Origin: Mytilus galloprovincialis
Taxonomy: Eukaryota > Mollusca > Bivalvia > Mytilida > Mytilidae
NCBI RefSeq assembly: GCF_965363235.1
Contig: NC_134843.1
Span: forward strand, 94,521,795-94,585,794
Direction of reading: 5' to 3'
DNA length: 64,000 bases
The position numbers and the translations under genes are program-made. Below the pieces are notes generated by a model that was given only the letters and a program-made list of their open reading frames with translations, did not search any database and had not been told where the DNA came from. Positions within the stretch are counted from its first letter, which is position 1. Each line of letters opens with the position of its first letter. Below, in pieces: positions 1 through 12,600 of this stretch.

Positions 1-560
1 CAAAAGCACATTGATATTCTTCTTCAATGATGCTAGATACCGAAATAGTAATTACAGGATAAACGTTTAGTCAAACACAGAGGAAGAATAGGAGCTCTCT
101 ATTAGAAATATATTACATAATTCAATTACTGCAATCGAATTGAAGCGCAATTGAACAAATCATTATTCTTTATTTAATACATAAAGCCAAAATGTTCGGA
201 ATCAAAACTTAATACATACATTGTACTTGAAGGGCTGATATGACTGTATTTCAATCAAAGTAGAGCAGGTAAACTCATCATAGAAATTATCGTTTCGTAT
301 TCAAAAGATTCAGCAACAACGCTCGAATAATAAAGTTTCAGAAGGTCTACGTACAAACTGACGTGCAGTTAAATTAATGCATGTTCTATTCCAATTGCAA
401 TATTACGAGTAATTAAGTGTTGATTTAATTTGTATCATAAAATTATTAAAACAAGAAATCTAGAATCTACGAAAATACTTTATTTGCTCAATCACAATAT
501 GTATGCTAAAACAGTATGATAACAGGAGTCGAAGTAATATTTTTTTACATTTTATTTCAG

Positions 561-628
561 TGGTCAAAATTATGGTTGCGGGGGTGTATGTCCATGTCGC
601 GGTTCACCTTAACATGTATGATACACAG
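561..628 (+). CDS. Gene A exon 3 (C-terminal coding exon plus start of 3' UTR)
   Basis: Coding part is 561-612 (phase 2 in, TAA stop), followed by 16 nt of UTR before the donor at 629. The residues just before the CPC motif (YGCGGVCPC) lack the L-A-C-R seen in B, C and D, so A is the most divergent copy at this end. It has a four-residue tail RGSP after CPC; C also has a tail (RIS), while B and D end at CPC. Confidence 0.62.
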
Positions 629-1325
629 GTTAGTACAAATGTTACAGAGTTAAGTTTTCAGAATAGTTGTAAAGGATAAATATATGGAATAAATGACCTA
701 TTTCAGATGTCGAACCGTCCAAACCGGAAATCAAAATTACATTTACAGATGTATACTTTAAACAAACTATTTTGTTTTGGCAATGTTAAATAACATCGGA
801 ACTTGATAGACAAATTAAAATAAAAATGTGAAGATGTGGTATGATTTCCAATGAGACAACTGTTCACTTTAGTTAAAATAAACCAGATGTAAGCAAATAA
901 AGGCAACCCTCAACAATTAATAACACCCATACACAAAATCTGAGACTACTCATAGTTACTGATAGCTTTTTCAAAGCCACTTAACGCTTATATAGAAATC
1001 ATGTGTCTAAGAATAATACATCAATAATGACACGAACCGGAAATATTATGGATTTAGAGACGTCGTTTACGATCAGAGAAAATATGACCATGTACAATGC
1101 CAAAATTTTGGTATCACTGGATTGTAATACCGTGCATGTGTATTTGGAGAATTTTATTTGTAATATATTGTTAATAATTTAAAGTAAACGACTGTCAAAA
1201 TAAAATAGATTATTCACGAAAGGTACAATGTTTTCTTGATATTGATATTTATATTTCACATTTCTTTTACAGCACCAAGTGAGACTGAAAATATAAATAA
1301 ATGAATTAAAATGTTAAAAAAATAC
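561..1325 (+). CDS. Gene A (3' end only): Kazal-type inhibitor-like small secreted protein
   Basis: Only the last coding exon and the 3' untranslated exon lie in the window; the signal-peptide and Kazal-core exons must lie left of base 1. Exon 3 begins at 561 after a pyrimidine-rich acceptor (ttttatttcag). Read in the phase used by copies B to E, it gives G-Q-N-Y-G-C-G-G-V-C-P-C-R-G-S-P and stops with TAA at 610-612. The C-x3-C-P-C ending is the hallmark shared with B, C and D. A donor (CAG|gttagt) follows at 629. The last exon starts at 1273 (ttacag|caccaagtga), the same opening as the last exon of D, and holds AATAAA at 1296-1301. Assignment rests on this shared architecture, because the diagnostic Kazal core is not visible. 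Confidence 0.62.
1273..1325 (+). other. Gene A 3' untranslated exon with polyadenylation signal
   Basis: Acceptor tttcttttacag precedes 1273. The first bases, CACCAAGTGA, are the same as in the last exon of gene D at 49074. AATAAA lies at 1296-1301. The cleavage site is inferred 15-25 nt downstream. Confidence 0.5.
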
Positions 1326-2369
1326 TTTATTACGTTATAATTTCGTCTTTGCTTAAGTTATGGGAAGATTACAGTTACAACTTAATTAAAACATCTGTAA
1401 TAATTGATGTATATGTGTATATGAAGGTTTGGGTGATAAATTTGGGACATGCATTACCATTGAATAACCGTGGGATATACAGCTTTACATCATCAAGTAA
1501 ATGACCCTCATCTAAATTTTATCTAACAATTCTACATATATGCAAATTTTGACTTCAAATTGTTTAACGTGCTCTCTGCGATATAAATTGATCTTATAAC
1601 ATATTGACATTCGGTATTACGGTTTACAACGCATTCAACAACTAGATCAACAAGGCTATATAGATATAAATATTTGATTGTTGGATGAAGTCCTGCTTCG
1701 TATATTTAATCCAGGGTAATAACAAAATTACTAATTCATGGTTGCATTTCTATTAGACGTCATACATTACAAATCATACTTTTTATACGCAGTAATGAGC
1801 TAGTAAAACTTATAGTTTAGTCTCTATATTTTTATCTCATATATTCATATAAAAAGATGTGTTATGATTGCCACTGATACGTATGTTTTCAGACCAAAGG
1901 ATTTATCGCACCGCTGATAAATTATCCCGTAGGGGGATAGTAAATTTCATAGGGGGTTCATGACGCGTAAATGGTGACGTCATCTATTAATGTTTTTGTG
2001 TTTCATTGTTTATTTTTCAACAAAACGCAGCATAAAAAGTCCAGCGTGCGAGAAATTCGTTATACGATTAACTACTGACCCCTTACAAACCATAAAGGGT
2101 GAATAAAATCAATAGGGGATTCGTAGGGTGTCAGTAACGAACCATATAACTTATATTATAGGGTTATTAAGGATTTATAGGGTTATTATATTAATGGTAA
2201 TAATGACTTGGATGGAGAGTTGTCTCATTGACACTCATATCACATCTTCCTTTATCTATTAACGTTTGACCATTAGCTAAAGACGTTACCACAGTCATAC
2301 ACAAACCTGTATATGTAAAATATTAACAACCCATAGTGTGATTGTTTCGAAAGGAGGCCCCTCGTTGGG

Positions 2370-2575
2370 ATGATAAAATAATCAGGTAATCACATGTTTT
2401 TGCCAATATAATCACAAAATAATTAATCATGTTTAAACAAGATAATCAAATGATAAAAGATTGAGTCTTGATTAAAACAAAATCAAATAATCATGAAATA
2501 TTTCGTTTGGTAATCAAATAATAACTATAAATACAGTCAAGTAATCACCTAATCAAAACAATCACGAGCAGGCTC
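2370..2575. repeat. AATCA-rich low-complexity tract
   Basis: The motif aatca (taatcaaataatca, ataatcac and similar) recurs roughly every 10-20 bases. It looks like a degenerate simple repeat and has no coding potential. Confidence 0.5.
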
Positions 2576-4439
2576 TAAAAGCTGCTGTAAAGTTGCTGCA
2601 CAGTAATTGGTTTTACAAGTAGCAATCATATATTTTGGCTAAAAGTTTGTTTTTCGACGCTCCTTAACCATTTTAAGATGTGAATGAAGATATGAAGCAG
2701 ATTTTAAAGAGAAGCGAAAGATCTCAGAAGGACATTCAAAGTTATTAACTTGATGTTGAACTTTGATATTGCTGTAAATGGACATCATTAATATAACTGA
2801 AAGTGAAGTTAATGAATAATAATTATTGTAGTTTTTGTTCTTTCTTTTTGAAAATTTACTGTTTGAACTCTGATTCGTATAAATATCGTTATAAACAGCC
2901 CTCAAATCCTCGTACGGGCTTAACAATTGAAACTGGTGTTGGAGGGTAAGAAGGTAAATTTATTTATGGAATATGGGTCATGGGACTTTTTTTAGTATGC
3001 TTCTATTACCATTATGCAAAAGTATCTAAAAAAATGGTTCTTGGTTGTAGGAATATTTTGATGGTTCTTTGTTGTAGAAATATTTTGAAAGTATCTTCCT
3101 ATCCTCCAACATCTATTTTAATTGAAAAGCTAAGAAAGTACGAACAATTTTTTTTAAATCCAATCAAGGTGTTAGTTTCCAAACCTATGGTAGGAATTAA
3201 AGGATTTAATTTCAATTGCGTTGTCGAAAACCAATTTTGGAAAAATGAGTTTTAAAGACATATGTTTGTTAATTGAATATACATCAGCTGCTTATCATTG
3301 CTGTGATCCCCTCTGTCTCTGTTATCTAAAAGTGTATTAGCATTATGTCGAAACTTTACAATTTACATTTGAGAATTTTAGTACATCCTTCAGAATTGGT
3401 CAAATCTATGACATTCCTCATACTATTTCAACAGTAAAAGCAGCAGTATAAGACAAACAAATGAGACAACCAATATAAACCGCTGTTTTTTATGAATTGT
3501 TTCAATGCAAACTCGCAGGCAACAATACATAAATGTTTTTTGGGGGGCTTCTGTTTGTACATTTTTTATAAGCAAATTTCTTGCAGTGTATAAAATAGTT
3601 TTTAATCCTTGGTATGCTTACACTAGCATCCATACTCAATTAAAGTTTAGGAAAACAGCTCTTATTGGTATATTAAATAAGAACTTTGGGAGATGAGGTA
3701 TGATTGGCAATGAGTCAGTTACATAGTTAAAGCTCACTAATAAATACGAATTCTAATAGTTGATGCCAAGTACGGTTATAGCAATCTAAACCAAGTGGTA
3801 CGTGGTAGAAAAACTTAATTGTTTTGAGTATTTATTTCATAATCTTATTAACAGTTAATTATAAACAGTTGATCACTTGTCGCTGTTACAAATGGAGGGA
3901 GCGTACACCAGTGCATCTACTTCAATTCCTAAAAGTTGTTATCACGGACATTGCACTGTCTGCCCCGATTTTTTTTACTAGTTAATAATATACGAAAAAA
4001 ATCAAAATGCTATATCTATCACCACAAAATGTCTATGTTAAGCCAATATAGCAATGAGAAAGACTAGTATATTCATGTTCTAATTTATTGTTGGTACTTT
4101 CTTATTTATATAATTTTTTGATGCAAATAAAACAACAAAAAAGAGTGATTTATTGCTAAAAAACCAGAACAACAAAAAAGATTACGTTATAAATGGCTGT
4201 ATAAAAACCACAAACACCATCAACAATGCTGTTAAATCATATTTATATCTCAAGAAAAAGATAATGTATTATGTGCTCAAAGAGATGTTTTATGCAATTA
4301 TGTGGTTTATATGTTGTAATGTACTATTATCTTATTTGTTAATGTGTTAATCTGTCTTTAGTGTTCTTGCGTTCATTTGTACTGTATTTCTTTCACGTAA
4401 AGGTGTCATTTAAATTTAATTAAGCGGTATTTTTTAAAA

Positions 4440-4685
4440 TTCCAATATAAGCGAGATGTTTGGCTAGTAATAGCACCAGGTTCACCCACTTTTTTGTTTT
4501 GAAAATGTCCTGTCTTAAGTCACTAATATGGCAGTTGTTATCAAATAGTTTGTTTCTATGTAATATTGGCGTTTGTTTTTGTTACAGCTGAGTGTTTTGT
4601 ATTTCTGTTGTGTTCTTCTTACAGTTGAAGTGTTTCCCTCGGTTTAAGCTTGTAAGCCGGATTTGTTTTCGTTTAATATATCTAT
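4440..4685 (-). repeat. Dispersed mussel repeat ('aaaggcaacagtagtat' family), reverse copy
   Basis: Contains ggttcaccca and tgtttccctcggtttaagcttgtaa, which match in reverse orientation the family seen forward at 33.7, 50.37 and 56.2 kb and reverse at 22.3-22.56 kb. It has diverged and has no intact ends that I can define. Confidence 0.45.
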
Positions 4686-6436
4686 AAAAAGTTTCACATT
4701 AGTTCAAAATACTCTCTATCAAGTTACAAAAACTATATTCGAACTATACTTGAACCATATTAATGTAAAATCCTTTTTATAATCTTTTTTTACTTTGATT
4801 ACGGCTTACATTACATGCTATGGCTTTGTTATTTCTTACTGATGAATGGGTAATTTTTAATATGGCTGTAATATAACATGATAATGTTTCAAAATTTGAT
4901 GATCTAACATTGCATGATTTGTTCGCATTATTATTTAATGCAGTTCAGATATTTATTGATTAGGCAAAAACAAAACACACGTGACCATTCAGAAAACACT
5001 AGTTCTATTTTAGAACCGATGTCAATGCCGTTTTTTTTAATGTACCTCGAATGAGAGCAGCTATCTATAGAATAAAAGTTAAAATAAAATTAGAGTTATT
5101 TATAATAGTTATTTTTCTTCTTGTTCTTCTTTCTTTTTCTTCTATCTAGTATTATCAAATGAATTATTCGGACGAATTTTGATTAGGTCTACCGGTGATT
5201 TTTAATTTATGCGAACATTCAAATTCTCTTATGTCTTCAAATGTAAATAAAATTAACGATGCAGTAAAAGTTTAACATCTTTTTAAGAACTTTATAAATA
5301 TTCATGATTAATACATAACCTTGAATCCTTAACACTTCCGATTTTTATTTTCATTTTTTTCTTTTTTATTCTGTCATTTTAACCAATAGATTAAGATTTT
5401 GCTACGACAATCCATTTTACTTAATTTTAAATGCAATTTTTTGTTATATTCATACGTGATTATATACATCAGGTAATGTTGTGCATGTTGTATTGTTGAG
5501 CAGTAAGTCCAGTTACGTAATAAATCGTAGAAGGTAAGTCTGTCTGCATGTATGCTTGATAGGTAACGAGATGTCAAGCCAGCACTTTCACATTGGCTAC
5601 ATACGAATTAAACTACCACAACTATGAGCTGGAGTTGGGTTTTTCAAGAGTTCATAATACTCTAGCATGTGTGTGAAGGTATAGTAAAGTAAACTAATTA
5701 AAAAAATATATGATAAAATCATCAACGATACTTCACTGATTATTTTGTTGATTAGACGACTGTTATGCTTTATATTGCGTTTATATTGGTCAATTTTTGT
5801 GGATGTCTTATTTTTACAGATGATAGTATCAATGATAATTCATTTCAATAAAGAAGTGCTGTCTGTGGGAATTTGATAACCCAAAGAACGTTACCTCAAA
5901 CAGAGCTGTCATTGACACAGTTTATGTAAGAATAAAAAGAATCAAAGATATCTCGCTTATAATTAATTTGGTACGCCAAACGTTTGTTTCGTCGCAAAAG
6001 ACTCCTCAATTTCTCTCGAATAAAAAAAAAACAGGATCATGTTGAATGGTTGAAGTGCATGTTTTGTCGAATACAGAACGGGTTTTTTTTCTGTGATGAA
6101 ATATCATTATTACTGCGAATAATTAATTTATTTATAAATATTACAATATAAAATCAATTATAATCAATATCAACACATAAGTGCTGACTACTAGACAGGC
6201 GACACTTTCACCAGAAGTGACATCTACCCATTGGTTGTAACAAAAACTTCTCCAAGTCACCAGACTGAACATTGTGAGATTCAGACATGCAGTTTGTCTA
6301 AATGATTTCTCTGTGTAGTTATTTAGCTTATTTTCAAGTTATTTGTTATACGCTGAGACATTCAGAATGAATTAAATTAATAGTATGCAAAAAGGTTATA
6401 AATATGTTTTGAAACGCGTGTTATTGTTTTTATAAA

Positions 6437-7000
6437 AATGAAGATGTGGTATGATTGACAATGAGACGATTCTTCACAAGAAATAAAATGATACAGACAT
6501 TAACAACTATAGATAACCATAAAGTCTTCAACAATGAGCAAAGCCCAAACCGCATAGTTAGCTGTAAAAGTAAAATCACAAAAATACGTACTGAACGCCA
6601 AGGAAAATTCAAAAAGGAAAGTCCCCAATCAAATGGCAAAATCAAAAGTTCAAACACATCAAACGAATGGATAACAACTGTCATATTCCTGACTTGGTAC
6701 AGGCATTGTCTTATGTAGAAAATGGTGGATTGGACCTGTTTTATAGCTAGCTAAACCTCTCACTTGTATGACAGTCGCATCAAATTCCGTTATATTGTCA
6801 CCGATGCGTGACCAAAACAAACAGACACAATAGGTAAAAATGTCAAAAATAGGGGTACAGCAGTCAACATTGTGTTATCATCTTAATCACAATAAAAACA
6901 ACAAATGTAACAAAGAAGCACAAAAAGGCATACATCAAATTTAACATCCTCGTTTTGCTTATATTTTAATTACCTATGTAAAATGCACACATAAAGGATG
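6437..7000 (+). repeat. Composite dispersed repeat ('gaagatgtggtatgattg' plus 'cctgacttggtacaggca')
   Basis: Opens with gaagatgtggtatgattgac aatgagacg and contains the block about aaccataaag...caacaatgagcaaagcccaaaccgcatag. It then runs into cctgacttggtacaggcatt and acctctcacttgtatgacag. The first half recurs at 22.92, 26.45, 44.8 (reverse) and 58.0 kb (reverse). The second half recurs at 15.8, 40.5, 43.1 (reverse), 46.8, 50.0 (reverse), 50.6 and 63.0 kb. Here both halves are contiguous, so this is the most complete copy in the window. The 84-87 codon frames inside it on both strands are by-products. Confidence 0.7.
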
Positions 7001-7007
7001 GAGGGTT

Positions 7008-8392
7008 TTAAGTCCCCGAGGGTATCACCAGCCCAGTAGTCAGCACTTCGGTGTTGACATGAATATCAATTATATGGTCATTTTTATAAATTTTCTGTTT
7101 ACAAAACCTTGAATTTTTCGAAAAACTAAGGATTTTCTTACCCCAGGAGTAGATTACCTTAGCCGTATTTGGCACAACTTTTTGGAATTTTGGATCCTCA
7201 ATGCTCTTCAACTTTGTATTGATTTGGCTTTTTAACTATTTTGATCTGAGCGTCACTGATGAGTCTTATGTAGACGAAACGCGCGTCTGGCGTATAAAAT
7301 TATAATCCTGGTACTTTTGATAACTATTTACACCACTGGGTCGATGCCACTGCTGGTGGACGTTTCGTCCCCGAGGGTATCACCAGCCCAGTAGTCAGCA
7401 CTTCGGTGTTGACATGAATATCAATTATATGGTCATTTTTATAAATTTTCTGTTTACAAAACCTTAAATTTTTCGAAAAACTAAGGATTTTCTTACCCCA
7501 GAAGTAGATTACCTTAGCCGTATTTGGCACAACTTTTTGGAATTTTGGATCCTCAATGCTCTTCAACTTTGTATTGATTTGGCTTTTTAACTATTTTGAT
7601 CTGAGAGTCACTGATGAGTCTTATGTAGACGAAACGCGCGTCTGGCGTATAAAATTATAATCCTGGTACTTTTGATAACTATTTACACCACTGGGTCGAT
7701 GCCACTGCTGGTGGACGTTTCGTCCCCGAGGGTATCACCAGCCCAGTAGTCAGCACTTCGGTGTTGACATGAATATCAATTATATGGTCATTTTTATAAA
7801 TTTTCTGTTTACAAAACCTTGAATTTTTCGAAAAACTAAGGTTTTTCTTACCCCAGGAGTAGATTACCTTAGCCGTATTTGGCACAACTTTTTGGAATTT
7901 TGGATCCTCAATGCTCTTCAACTTTGTATTGATTTGGCTTTTTAACTATTTTGATCTGAGAGTCACTGATGAGTCTTATGTAGACGAAACGCGCGTCTGG
8001 CGTATAAAATTATAATCCTGGTACTTTTGATAACTATTTACACCACTGGGTCGATGCCACTGCTGGTGGACGTTTCGTCCCCGAGGGTATCACCAGACCA
8101 GTAGTCAGCACTTCGGTGTTGACATGAATATCAATTATATGGTCATTTTTATAAATTTTCTGTTTACAAAACCTTGAATTTTTCGAAAAACTAAGGATTT
8201 TCTTACCCCAGGAGTAGATTACCTTAGCCGTATTTGGCACAACTTTTTGGAATTTTGGATCCTCTATGCTCTTCAACTTTGTATTGATTTGGCTTTTTAA
8301 CTATTTTGATCTGAGCGTCACTGATGAGTCTTATGTAGACGAAACGCGCGTCTGGCGTATAAAATTATAATCCTGGTACTTTTGATAACTAT
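7008..8392. repeat. 355-bp tandem repeat array, about 3.9 copies
   Basis: A 355-bp unit is repeated head to tail with junctions at about 7013, 7368, 7723 and 8078, recognised by the recurring gagggtatcaccagcccagt and gaaacgcgcgtctggcgtat. The last unit ends at about 8392 within ttttgataactatt. Units differ by only a few substitutions (for example aggattttctt versus aggtttttctt), so the amplification is recent. Each unit contains the GTCACTGATGAGTC core of a repeat that occurs singly elsewhere in the window. The near-identical 80-codon reverse frames in each unit are artefacts: the period is not a multiple of three and there is no splice or start context. Confidence 0.9.
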
Positions 8393-8429
8393 TAAGTACT
8401 TGTGTAAAATTGCGCGTTTGAAATTGGCA

Positions 8430-8640
8430 CAGGTAGACATGGAATAATTTTGTCGTTCAAAGTATGACGGGATACATAAATACAGTCACCTAAAATAGAT
8501 ATAACAAAAACAGACTTAACAGTAAAAGTAATAATAATAAATAGAATAATTTTGTCATTCAAAGTATGACAAGATACAAAGTTACAGAGTCACATTATAA
8601 AATAATTTTGTTGTTCAAAGTATGATGGGATACATAAGCA
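8430..8640 (+). repeat. Short tandem repeats with unit 'aataattttgtcgttcaaagtatgac', three copies
   Basis: Copies begin near 8438, 8548 and 8601. Each is followed by gggatacata-like sequence and then an acagagtcac-like tail. The third copy is interrupted at 8640 by the 517-bp element that follows, and resumes at 9158. Confidence 0.7.
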
Positions 8641-9157
8641 GTAAACGGACAAGAAGTCACAGGACAAAAAGTCACAGGACATAAAGTCACAAATTTGGTA
8701 GGACAAAATTCACAGGACAAAAAGTCACAAATAATATGTTGACAATAGTTTGAATATATAAGAGAAATATCTTGAAATATTTACTTTTTAATACATATAT
8801 ACATATTACAATTCAGGAAATGTGTCATTATACTTACAAAATGAAGATTTATTTTATTTTAATCATGCAAAAGAAAGATTTCTTGGCATTATGAAGCTAT
8901 TTAAGCGCTGAGCCACTTTGACATTTTGTTTTCTTAACAATTATTTGATTTACTTTGATATTTTTTGGATAAGTTTTGTTTACAAAGTTAGATTTTATAC
9001 AATAGTTCAAGAGAAATACAAAAGTATTTTTTAGAAATAAGCGTTTTTTATTCAAAGAAAGGTAAAAAAAAATGAATTGTGACTTTTTGTCCTGTGACTT
9101 TTTGTCCGTGACTTTTTGTCTCCGACTTTTTGTCCTGTGACTTTCTGTCTTACATTC
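8641..9157. mobile_element. 517-bp non-autonomous DNA element with subterminal 'GGACAAAAAGTCACA' repeats
   Basis: The left end carries about five copies of ggacaaaaagtcaca-like units (8646-8730). The right end carries about five of the same unit in inverted orientation (gtgactttttgtcctgtgac, 9079-9150). The element is bounded by an exact 9-bp direct repeat, acataagca, at 8632-8640 and 9158-9166, consistent with a target-site duplication. Removing the element rejoins the interrupted host repeat (gggatacataagca|cagagttac). The interior (8740-9070) is AT-rich with no transposase frame. The superfamily is not assignable from sequence alone; an 8-9 bp duplication would fit hAT-like insertion. Confidence 0.75.
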
Positions 9158-9400
9158 ACATAAGCACAGAGTTACGTCATAAGGATATCTCAAATAGCAG
9201 ACTTAACAGTAAAAGTAATATTAATAAAGACAAATAAAAGAATAATATAATACGTTATTTAGATGATAAACAACGTCAGTACGCAAAATCTATACTTCAA
9301 GACCATCGTGTATTATTTGTGAAGTTGATACGGAATATTTATCAACAGGTTCTTGGTACCTTCCGAGGAACTTTTTTTTTAGAAAAAGGCCCCAAAATGA
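9158..9400 (+). repeat. Repeat block upstream of gene B, duplicated downstream at 16.67-16.84 kb
   Basis: The stretch acagtaaaagtaatattaat ... gtcagtacgca...atctat...ggaatatttatca...cttggtacctt matches 16668-16840 in the same order, with small indels. The same sequence therefore flanks gene B on both sides. Confidence 0.6.
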
Positions 9401-9606
9401 CAATTGTAAAACAATTGAAATGAAAAAACTAACCGTCTAATTTCTGTTAAAAAAATATACGAAATAAATTCAATTGTACAACCATATACTTCTAAATAAA
9501 TAAAGTAGTACATTACATGCATCATTAAAATTTACTGTTACTAGATAAAAGATGACTGGAAGCATAAACTATTCATTTTCTTACAAAACTAAAATTTTTA
9601 TTTTAG

Positions 9607-9670
9607 CAACCACAAGAAGACGCAATGAGGTATACGGTGTTGATGGTGTTCATTCTAATTATAATTACAG
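9607..9670 (+). CDS. Gene B exon 1: signal-peptide exon
   Basis: Acceptor ttttattttag ends at 9606. The start ATG is at 9625, preceded by the block aagaagacgca shared (GAAGAC-n3-ATG) with D and E. It encodes M-R-Y-T-V-L-M-V-F-I-L-I-I-I-T, then a G completing Asp across the intron. Donor g|gtaata at 9671. The coding length of 46 nt is identical in B, C, D and E. Confidence 0.8.
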
Positions 9671-12600
9671 GTAATAACACATGAATATTTGCACGATTCA
9701 TTCAGACCTTAACAGCGAACGATAAGCAATTGTTTGCATTAATTTATAACCGGTAATGTCACGTTACAACATCTTCAATCACTTGAACAATAGTTTTGCT
9801 TTGTATTTAACTGTTCAACATTTCTTTTCCCTCGTTTTAGTTTTATCAAGATAAGTCCTCGTTATCATTGATATCACTTTTGAATTAAACCGATTTTCGA
9901 TGAATCATAACATCATTGGCATTAGAGTAACAAATATGTCTTGAGTTATATGTATTCCGATTTTATAAATAAACTCATCATAGATACCAGGACTAAATTC
10001 TGTATATACGCAAGACGTATAAGATATTACAAATATTTCTACAAAAATACAGCTAAATCAATGAAATACAGTAAATAATAAACTCTGCAAAACATGTAGT
10101 ACCTAGCAATTACTGTGATCAATATACAATCTATTTTACTACACATCTAATAATTTTATTGTTTGCTTCGAAACAAGGTGGAACTTATAAATACAACACC
10201 TAAAAAAACTGTCAACAAACTGTTAAAACATTAATATTCATGATCTGATATTTTATATCTATGTACTACTATGTCTTTTGGTTATAACTTGTGTTAAAAA
10301 CGTTTTTTTTTTCTTTTGCTAAAAGATAATGTGCTGTCTCTCAAAAATCTGTCAAAAATGAACCTGTAATGAAGAAATGCAAGTTATATTCTTCTTCTAT
10401 ATTACATTTATAATAATCCTCAAAATATTTCCATGTTAATAGTTACTGTAGGAATAATACACTGAAACAGTTTTTATCTGAAAATTGTGACATTTTATAT
10501 GCTAAAATATTGTAGAGCTTATTTTTAAGATCTATGGCTTCAACTTGTTAATTTCGTCATCTCAATCTATCCTTACATATATTGATTTTACTCTTGAAGT
10601 TTTTGGTCTTTGAAACTTGTTGTCCGTCTTTTGGAATATGCACGTTTTTTACATTTAAAGTCTGCAATCCAGTTTAACTGAACAATACACTTTTCTAAAA
10701 TAAAACTTCACGTTCCAACTCTTTATCAAAATATAAACCAATTTACCAGTGAACCAGTTTTAGAAGAACAAGCTGTTGTTGCAATACTTAGTGTCAATGT
10801 TTCCCCAGCCAATCTAATACATGTATCTAAAAAGTGATAGGTAGATGTTCCTAACTCTGCTCCTGCTTTTATCCAATTTGAAATCAATTTTGAATGATGA
10901 TCTGGTATTGTTCACTTGATTGGGCCCTTGTAAGCTATGTTTTGATAAAATCCGTCTATAAAAAGTCTTCACATCTTATATAAGAAAGTTATTTCTACTA
11001 TTTTTTTTCCCAATTTTTAAATGTTAAATTTGCTTAAAAGCTTATGTTTGATATTTATACTTCACGTCAATGGCAAATTGAATATAGATAACTGACTTTA
11101 AAGACTTGTAGTTCAGTTGCTATTGTTTGTTGGTTTGTGTCATTTTAATTTTCGGTCATTGTGTTTAACATAAATCATGCAGTCTTTTTCTAATTTCAAT
11201 TATTTTACACTAAAAATATGTGGCGACATTTTTTAGCTTAGTTCGGATTGCGCAGTTTATTTGTATCAAATTTCTAAAAAATTACAAAATTTTCAGAAGT
11301 CTATTTTGCTAATCTCCTTATTGTCGATTTAATTTTATTCTCATGACTTTTACGTGCTACAACGTTTCGAATACATTTCTTTGTTGTTTTTTTCAAATTT
11401 CGAACTGAAGTAATTAAAACAAATCTATCTTTGGCGAAACACAAAACCTGGATACCACATACTTACTATTGAAATAATTAATAACCAACAAAAAAGTTAA
11501 AGGCTACAGTATTCATTAGTTAATACCGATGTGTATTTGTCTTCAGATTTTTCAATTAGCATAATTTTACTTTTAGATATTGTATGTTCTCAACAATCAT
11601 GTGTATGCATACAGGTTTTTGATCCAGTGTGTTCTATATTCGGTGAGACGTTCAGTAATGAGTGTACTTTGAATTGTGCGTAAGTATTTTCCTCTAAACG
11701 TACGATTTATCATATTCGTTAAAGACCAATCACTTATTATTTAATTTCATTTAAGATTTAATAAAAACTGTACCTCATTCAAACTGTAAAATAGGCAAAG
11801 TAGTACTATATACTAATACACCTATAGTTGCTGGATATCACTAATTATCGTTATTATACGAAATTTTCCTTTGATCTTACTGACTGATATTTTTATAAAT
11901 TGTATATAATATAAATTGAAATGTCACAATATTTATTGACAATCTCTTCAACGATTTTTGTACTGTTTTGTTATTGTCACTGAAAAAATGATTGTTCTAT
12001 TAATTTGACGTTTTTAGAAAGTAACTAAATTAGTTTTCTTTTAGTCATATATTCTGTAAATTAAAAAAAACAATCGCAGAAAGGGAATGTAGTGAGAAAA
12101 CAGTTGTTGCTTATTAAATGGATATTCACAATGACATGCAGTTTAAATGATCTGGTTGTTTTCAAAATTTCTAGAATGATCACTTGATGTAATGTACTAG
12201 TAACCTTAGCTGGTTTAATAGTTAGATCACATACATATCCCAGCAAACATGTTTCTGTTAACTTTTAAAAATGTAATAATTAGTGTTCCTTTAATCCAGT
12301 TTGAGTTGAAGGTAATTCCCTTTGGTTACCATTATCGATGTCCAACTGATAACATTTCTCATTAGACAAAAAAGAAAATTCATGTTGATGCGAATCGTTT
12401 TTTCTAAAGACTAGCAGTCAATATAACAAATCGGGTGTGCTTCATTTTTAAGAAAGGTGTACGCTTTGTCTTTTAACATGTCAGATTAGAAAATAACTGT
12501 CCGACTCAAATACGCTAATGAAAAACTATTTATACTAAAAACACAGCTTTATTTTTTGATATTCTTGTTCAAACCTAAATCCAGGTTTCTACATTCACAA

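Larger units (their letters stand above)
1330..6430. other. Intergenic, no supportable gene
   Basis: AT-rich sequence between genes A and B. I see short repeat pieces: a reverse fragment of the 'gaagatgtgg' family at about 2205-2262, an AATCA-rich low-complexity stretch at about 2370-2570, and a reverse copy of the 'aaaggcaacagtagtat' family at about 4440-4680. An exact TGACGTCA octamer (CRE-type palindrome) sits at 1975-1982 with no gene nearby. Open frames here are short, lack splice context and resemble nothing I recognise. Confidence 0.6.

Noticed and set aside
1975..1982. TGACGTCA as a cAMP-response element of a gene
   Set aside because: It is an exact octamer but isolated, with no promoter, leader exon or gene nearby. 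One such site is expected by chance in a window of this size.
4655..4725. TATA box and leader exon for gene B (ctataaaaagtttcacatta...tatcaag)
   Set aside because: The layout resembles the promoters of C, D and E, but there is no GT donor after tatcaag (it reads ttacaa) and the other conserved words are missing.
7008..8276. Four near-identical 67-80 codon reverse frames as a tandem gene family
   Set aside because: They are the same stretch of a 355-bp DNA repeat. The period is not divisible by three, the frame ends at each repeat junction, and diverged copies elsewhere do not preserve the protein.
8641..9157. CRISPR-like array because of regularly repeated ggacaaaaagtcaca units
   Set aside because: Units are adjacent without unique spacers, are inverted at the far end, and are bounded by a target duplication. 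The DNA is animal.
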